Shown: positions 62,566 to 64,000 of the stretch, piece by piece
How positions within the stretch are numbered: the first letter of the stretch is position 1
How the letters are laid out: each line of letters opens with the position of its first letter
The notes under the pieces: generated by a model
Databases searched by the model: none
Seen by the model: only the letters and a program-made list of their open reading frames with translations
What the model was told of the DNA's origin: nothing
DNA from: Alistipes sp.
GTDB taxonomy: Bacteria > Bacteroidota > Bacteroidia > Bacteroidales > Rikenellaceae
Length of the DNA: 64,000 nucleotides
Assembly: GCA_017630455.1 (NCBI GenBank)
Contig: JAGBVG010000048.1
Location: 1 to 64,000 of the forward strand
Direction: 5' to 3'
Translations under genes and position numbers: made by a program

Positions 62566-63130
62566 AACTCAATATTTTCTGATAAGCTAACGCATCAACG
62601 ACCTCTTTTATTTCGCCCTTTGAGCCATAGGCTATCTTCTTTACACCCTCAGCGGTGGAGTTATCGTATATTACCCAGTAGTCGCAAATAGGAACATAGA
62701 GCTTCGTAAGATTGCGCATACTGCTCTCGTAGCGACGACGGATGGTGTTAGTCGGGATGTTGTGTCCTCCCAGACTCACACGCTTTGCAACACGCTGTAT
62801 AGCTTGCTCGGGGGTGGGCAACCAGAAATACAATAGCGACACGAAGTAGCCCTTCTCGTGGGCGCGCTCGATGAATTTCTGGTATGTACGTGTGGAAAGT
62901 GTGGTCTCGAATGCAAAGTCAGAACCCTCCTCTAACAGGTCGTTTATGCGGCGCAACATCAGACGTCCCGCCTCGATAGCCATACTATCGGGATTAAACG
63001 GCGAGAGGCCGCGCGCAATTTCATCCGCGTTGACAAATTCGTGGCAGTGCAACAACTCGGGCAACATAGTGTAGGATGCCGTTGTCTTGCCTGCGCCATT
63101 ACAGCCTGCTATGATATAGAGTTTCTGCAT
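62558..63130 (-). CDS. Zeta-toxin-like P-loop kinase
   Basis: This is a 190-aa P-loop protein: Walker A AGCNGAGKTTAS near residue 8, then the zeta-type FVNADEIARGLSPFNPDSMA, AFETTLSTRTYQKFIERAHE and YFWLPTPEQAIQRVAKRVSL, with an Arg-rich segment NTIRRRYESSMRN. Zeta toxins phosphorylate UDP-N-acetylglucosamine; shorter homologues like this one may act on other substrates. It has a full consensus promoter (63175-63205) and is followed by the 54-aa gene. No epsilon-type antitoxin precedes it. Confidence 0.85.
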   Translation of the reverse strand: MQKLYIIAGCNGAGKTTASYTMLPELLHCHEFVNADEIARGLSPFNPDSMAIEAGRLMLRRINDLLEEGSDFAFETTLSTRTYQKFIERAHEKGYFVSLLYFWLPTPEQAIQRVAKRVSLGGHNIPTNTIRRRYESSMRNLTKLYVPICDYWVIYDNSTAEGVKKIAYGSKGEIKEVVDALAYQKILSYE

Positions 63131-63174
63131 AATATATCTGTTGCGGCCTATGGATTTTTCGATAGGCGTTGTCG

Positions 63175-63205
63175 CAAAGATAATATATTTTGAGGTAATA
63201 GCAAA
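63175..63205 (-). promoter_or_regulatory. Promoter of the zeta-like kinase pair
   Basis: The minus strand reads TTTG, 19 nt and TATCTTTG. The -33 element lies 5 nt beyond the stop of the acyl-CoA reductase gene. Confidence 0.7.
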
Positions 63206-63209
63206 ATTT

Positions 63210-64000
63210 TTATAGTAGGAACTTCATACTATCCACCCCATCGGCGTAGTCCGTCAAAGTTGGATATTGCGCCCTACCAAATGGCACACACCCCTCGATA
63301 TCGGCGTGCGACACCACACACTGCAGCTCCTCGCGATGCTCCGCAATCCACTCTCTAACCTCCTTAATATCACGATATCTACATATAGCTATCTCGGCGA
63401 GAGAGGTCGAAAATGCCGTAGCCTCGAGAGCAAGAAATGCGCCATAATCCTTATAAGGCTTGCCCTGAAGCGTATACAACGCCCTGCGCTGGGCAATATT
63501 GTTTCGGAGTTTCGGGTTCTGAGCCTTCGACTTCGGTAGCCTCAACTCGCAGTCCTCGGGGAGAAAGAGCATCGACACCGAGCGGCATCCAAGACCCGAA
63601 TAGGATGTTATGTCCGACAAAAGTCCCTGCAACTCCGCGTCACTCTCCGTACCATCCAGCACTGCAACCGAGTGGCGGCTACCACGCAGAAGGTGGCGCG
63701 TACCCTCGAAGTGCTGACGGAAGTAGGCATTGGCCTCGTCACCACCCGTGGCAATTGCCATATCGTACCTATCCTCGCTGTTATATTTATATATAGGAAT
63801 CTCGGTCTCGATGTCACGCAACAGGTCTATAATATACTCCATAAGCACCTTATCCTTGCTTGATGGTTTCACATAGAGCTTATGGCCACTGCACACCACA
63901 CACAACAGATCGAAGAAGCCTACCAACGGAATATTACCCGCCATAATCACCGCAACACGCTGTGGCACAGAGACTGGGGTGTAGTGCGCAAGCCACGCTG
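63210..64000 (-). CDS. Acyl-CoA reductase (LuxC-like), 5' end outside window
   Basis: The frame is open to the window edge (263 codons including the stop); the N-terminal part is missing. Visible features are VAVIMAGNIPLVGFFDLLCV, KLYVKPSSKD, GLGCRSVSMLFLPED with the catalytic-type Cys, and a C-terminal GCVPFGRAQYPTLTDYADGV. These match the LuxC-type acyl-CoA reductase family of aldehyde dehydrogenases, which reduce acyl-CoA or acyl-protein to aldehydes. No luciferase genes are present, so a lipid or aldehyde-metabolism role is more likely. Internal GTG at 63968 is not the start. Confidence 0.87.
   Translation of the reverse strand, partial: AWLAHYTPVSVPQRVAVIMAGNIPLVGFFDLLCVVCSGHKLYVKPSSKDKVLMEYIIDLLRDIETEIPIYKYNSEDRYDMAIATGGDEANAYFRQHFEGTRHLLRGSRHSVAVLDGTESDAELQGLLSDITSYSGLGCRSVSMLFLPEDCELRLPKSKAQNPKLRNNIAQRRALYTLQGKPYKDYGAFLALEATAFSTSLAEIAICRYRDIKEVREWIAEHREELQCVVSHADIEGCVPFGRAQYPTLTDYADGVDSMKFLL

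Noticed and set aside
62558-63130. Shikimate-kinase or adenylate-kinase type enzyme
   Set aside because: The NADEIARGLSPFNPD and FETTLSTRTY motifs and the coupled small gene fit the zeta-like group better.

Overview
The window comes from a member of the Bacteroidales; a Rikenellaceae/Alistipes-like genome is my best guess, resting on general gene content and not on a marker gene. The promoters have the Bacteroidetes form (TTTG or TTG, 19-20 nt, then TAnnTTTG). Shine-Dalgarno sites are absent. Typical Bacteroidales features are the FeoA-FeoB fusion, DUF4251- and DUF4919-like secreted proteins, a BACON-like plus clostripain-type lipoprotein, the OMP/PnuT thiamine uptake pair, and the mce-mmdA-oadG-biotin carrier-oadB sodium-pump decarboxylase cluster. 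It is mostly chromosomal housekeeping DNA. I see no prophage, integrase, IS element or CRISPR array.

Layout. 1-13.6 kb: a minus-strand purine operon purE-purL-purC-purF-purM-purN-purH-purD-folD-purB, which covers PRPP to IMP plus adenylosuccinate lyase (no purK), preceded by a short leaderless ORF and a hairpin. 13.6-16.7 kb: a TPP-riboswitch-controlled outer-membrane receptor and PnuT-type inner-membrane transporter. 16.8-24 kb: rpe, an ABC-F ATPase, rlmB and a YgjP-like metallopeptidase, then ispE, a zinc-ribbon/CD225 protein, a small conserved protein and dnaA. 24.3-28 kb: a phosphohexomutase and a LytS/LytTR two-component pair. 28-34.4 kb: the methylmalonyl-CoA decarboxylase (Na+ pump) operon with epimerase, a thioredoxin-like protein and meaB. 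34.6-44 kb: an L,D-transpeptidase-like protein with a sirtuin, a dicarboxylate symporter, a DUF4251 protein, and an operon from cvfB to uvrA. 44.1-50 kb: a histone-like protein, feoAB with a Cys-rich partner, the diadenylate cyclase cdaA, an OmpH/Skp-like lipoprotein, and ruvA. 49.6-58 kb: FKBP-like lipoproteins, ligA, dapA, a DUF4919-like protein and a clostripain-family lipoprotein. 58-64 kb: ffh, then an ECF sigma / C39-like / RyR-domain gene set, a WYL regulator, tRNA-Lys, a zeta-like kinase with a tiny overlapping partner, and a truncated acyl-CoA reductase gene.

The signals that ordinary gene annotation does not explain are mostly non-coding. Three ~125-bp hairpin elements (32030-32153, 34476-34600, 51817-51941) share a core, have arms that differ between copies but still pair within each copy, and abut a stop codon in the same polarity in 3 of 3 cases. 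Two further hairpins share the loop TTGGC (3748-3772, 51965-52009). A perfect 13-bp inverted repeat buries the start codon of the DUF4251 gene. Three 20-bp-spaced repeats cover the WYL-regulator promoter. The most unusual gene set is sigma factor / C39-like protein / RyR-domain protein at 59520-61112.
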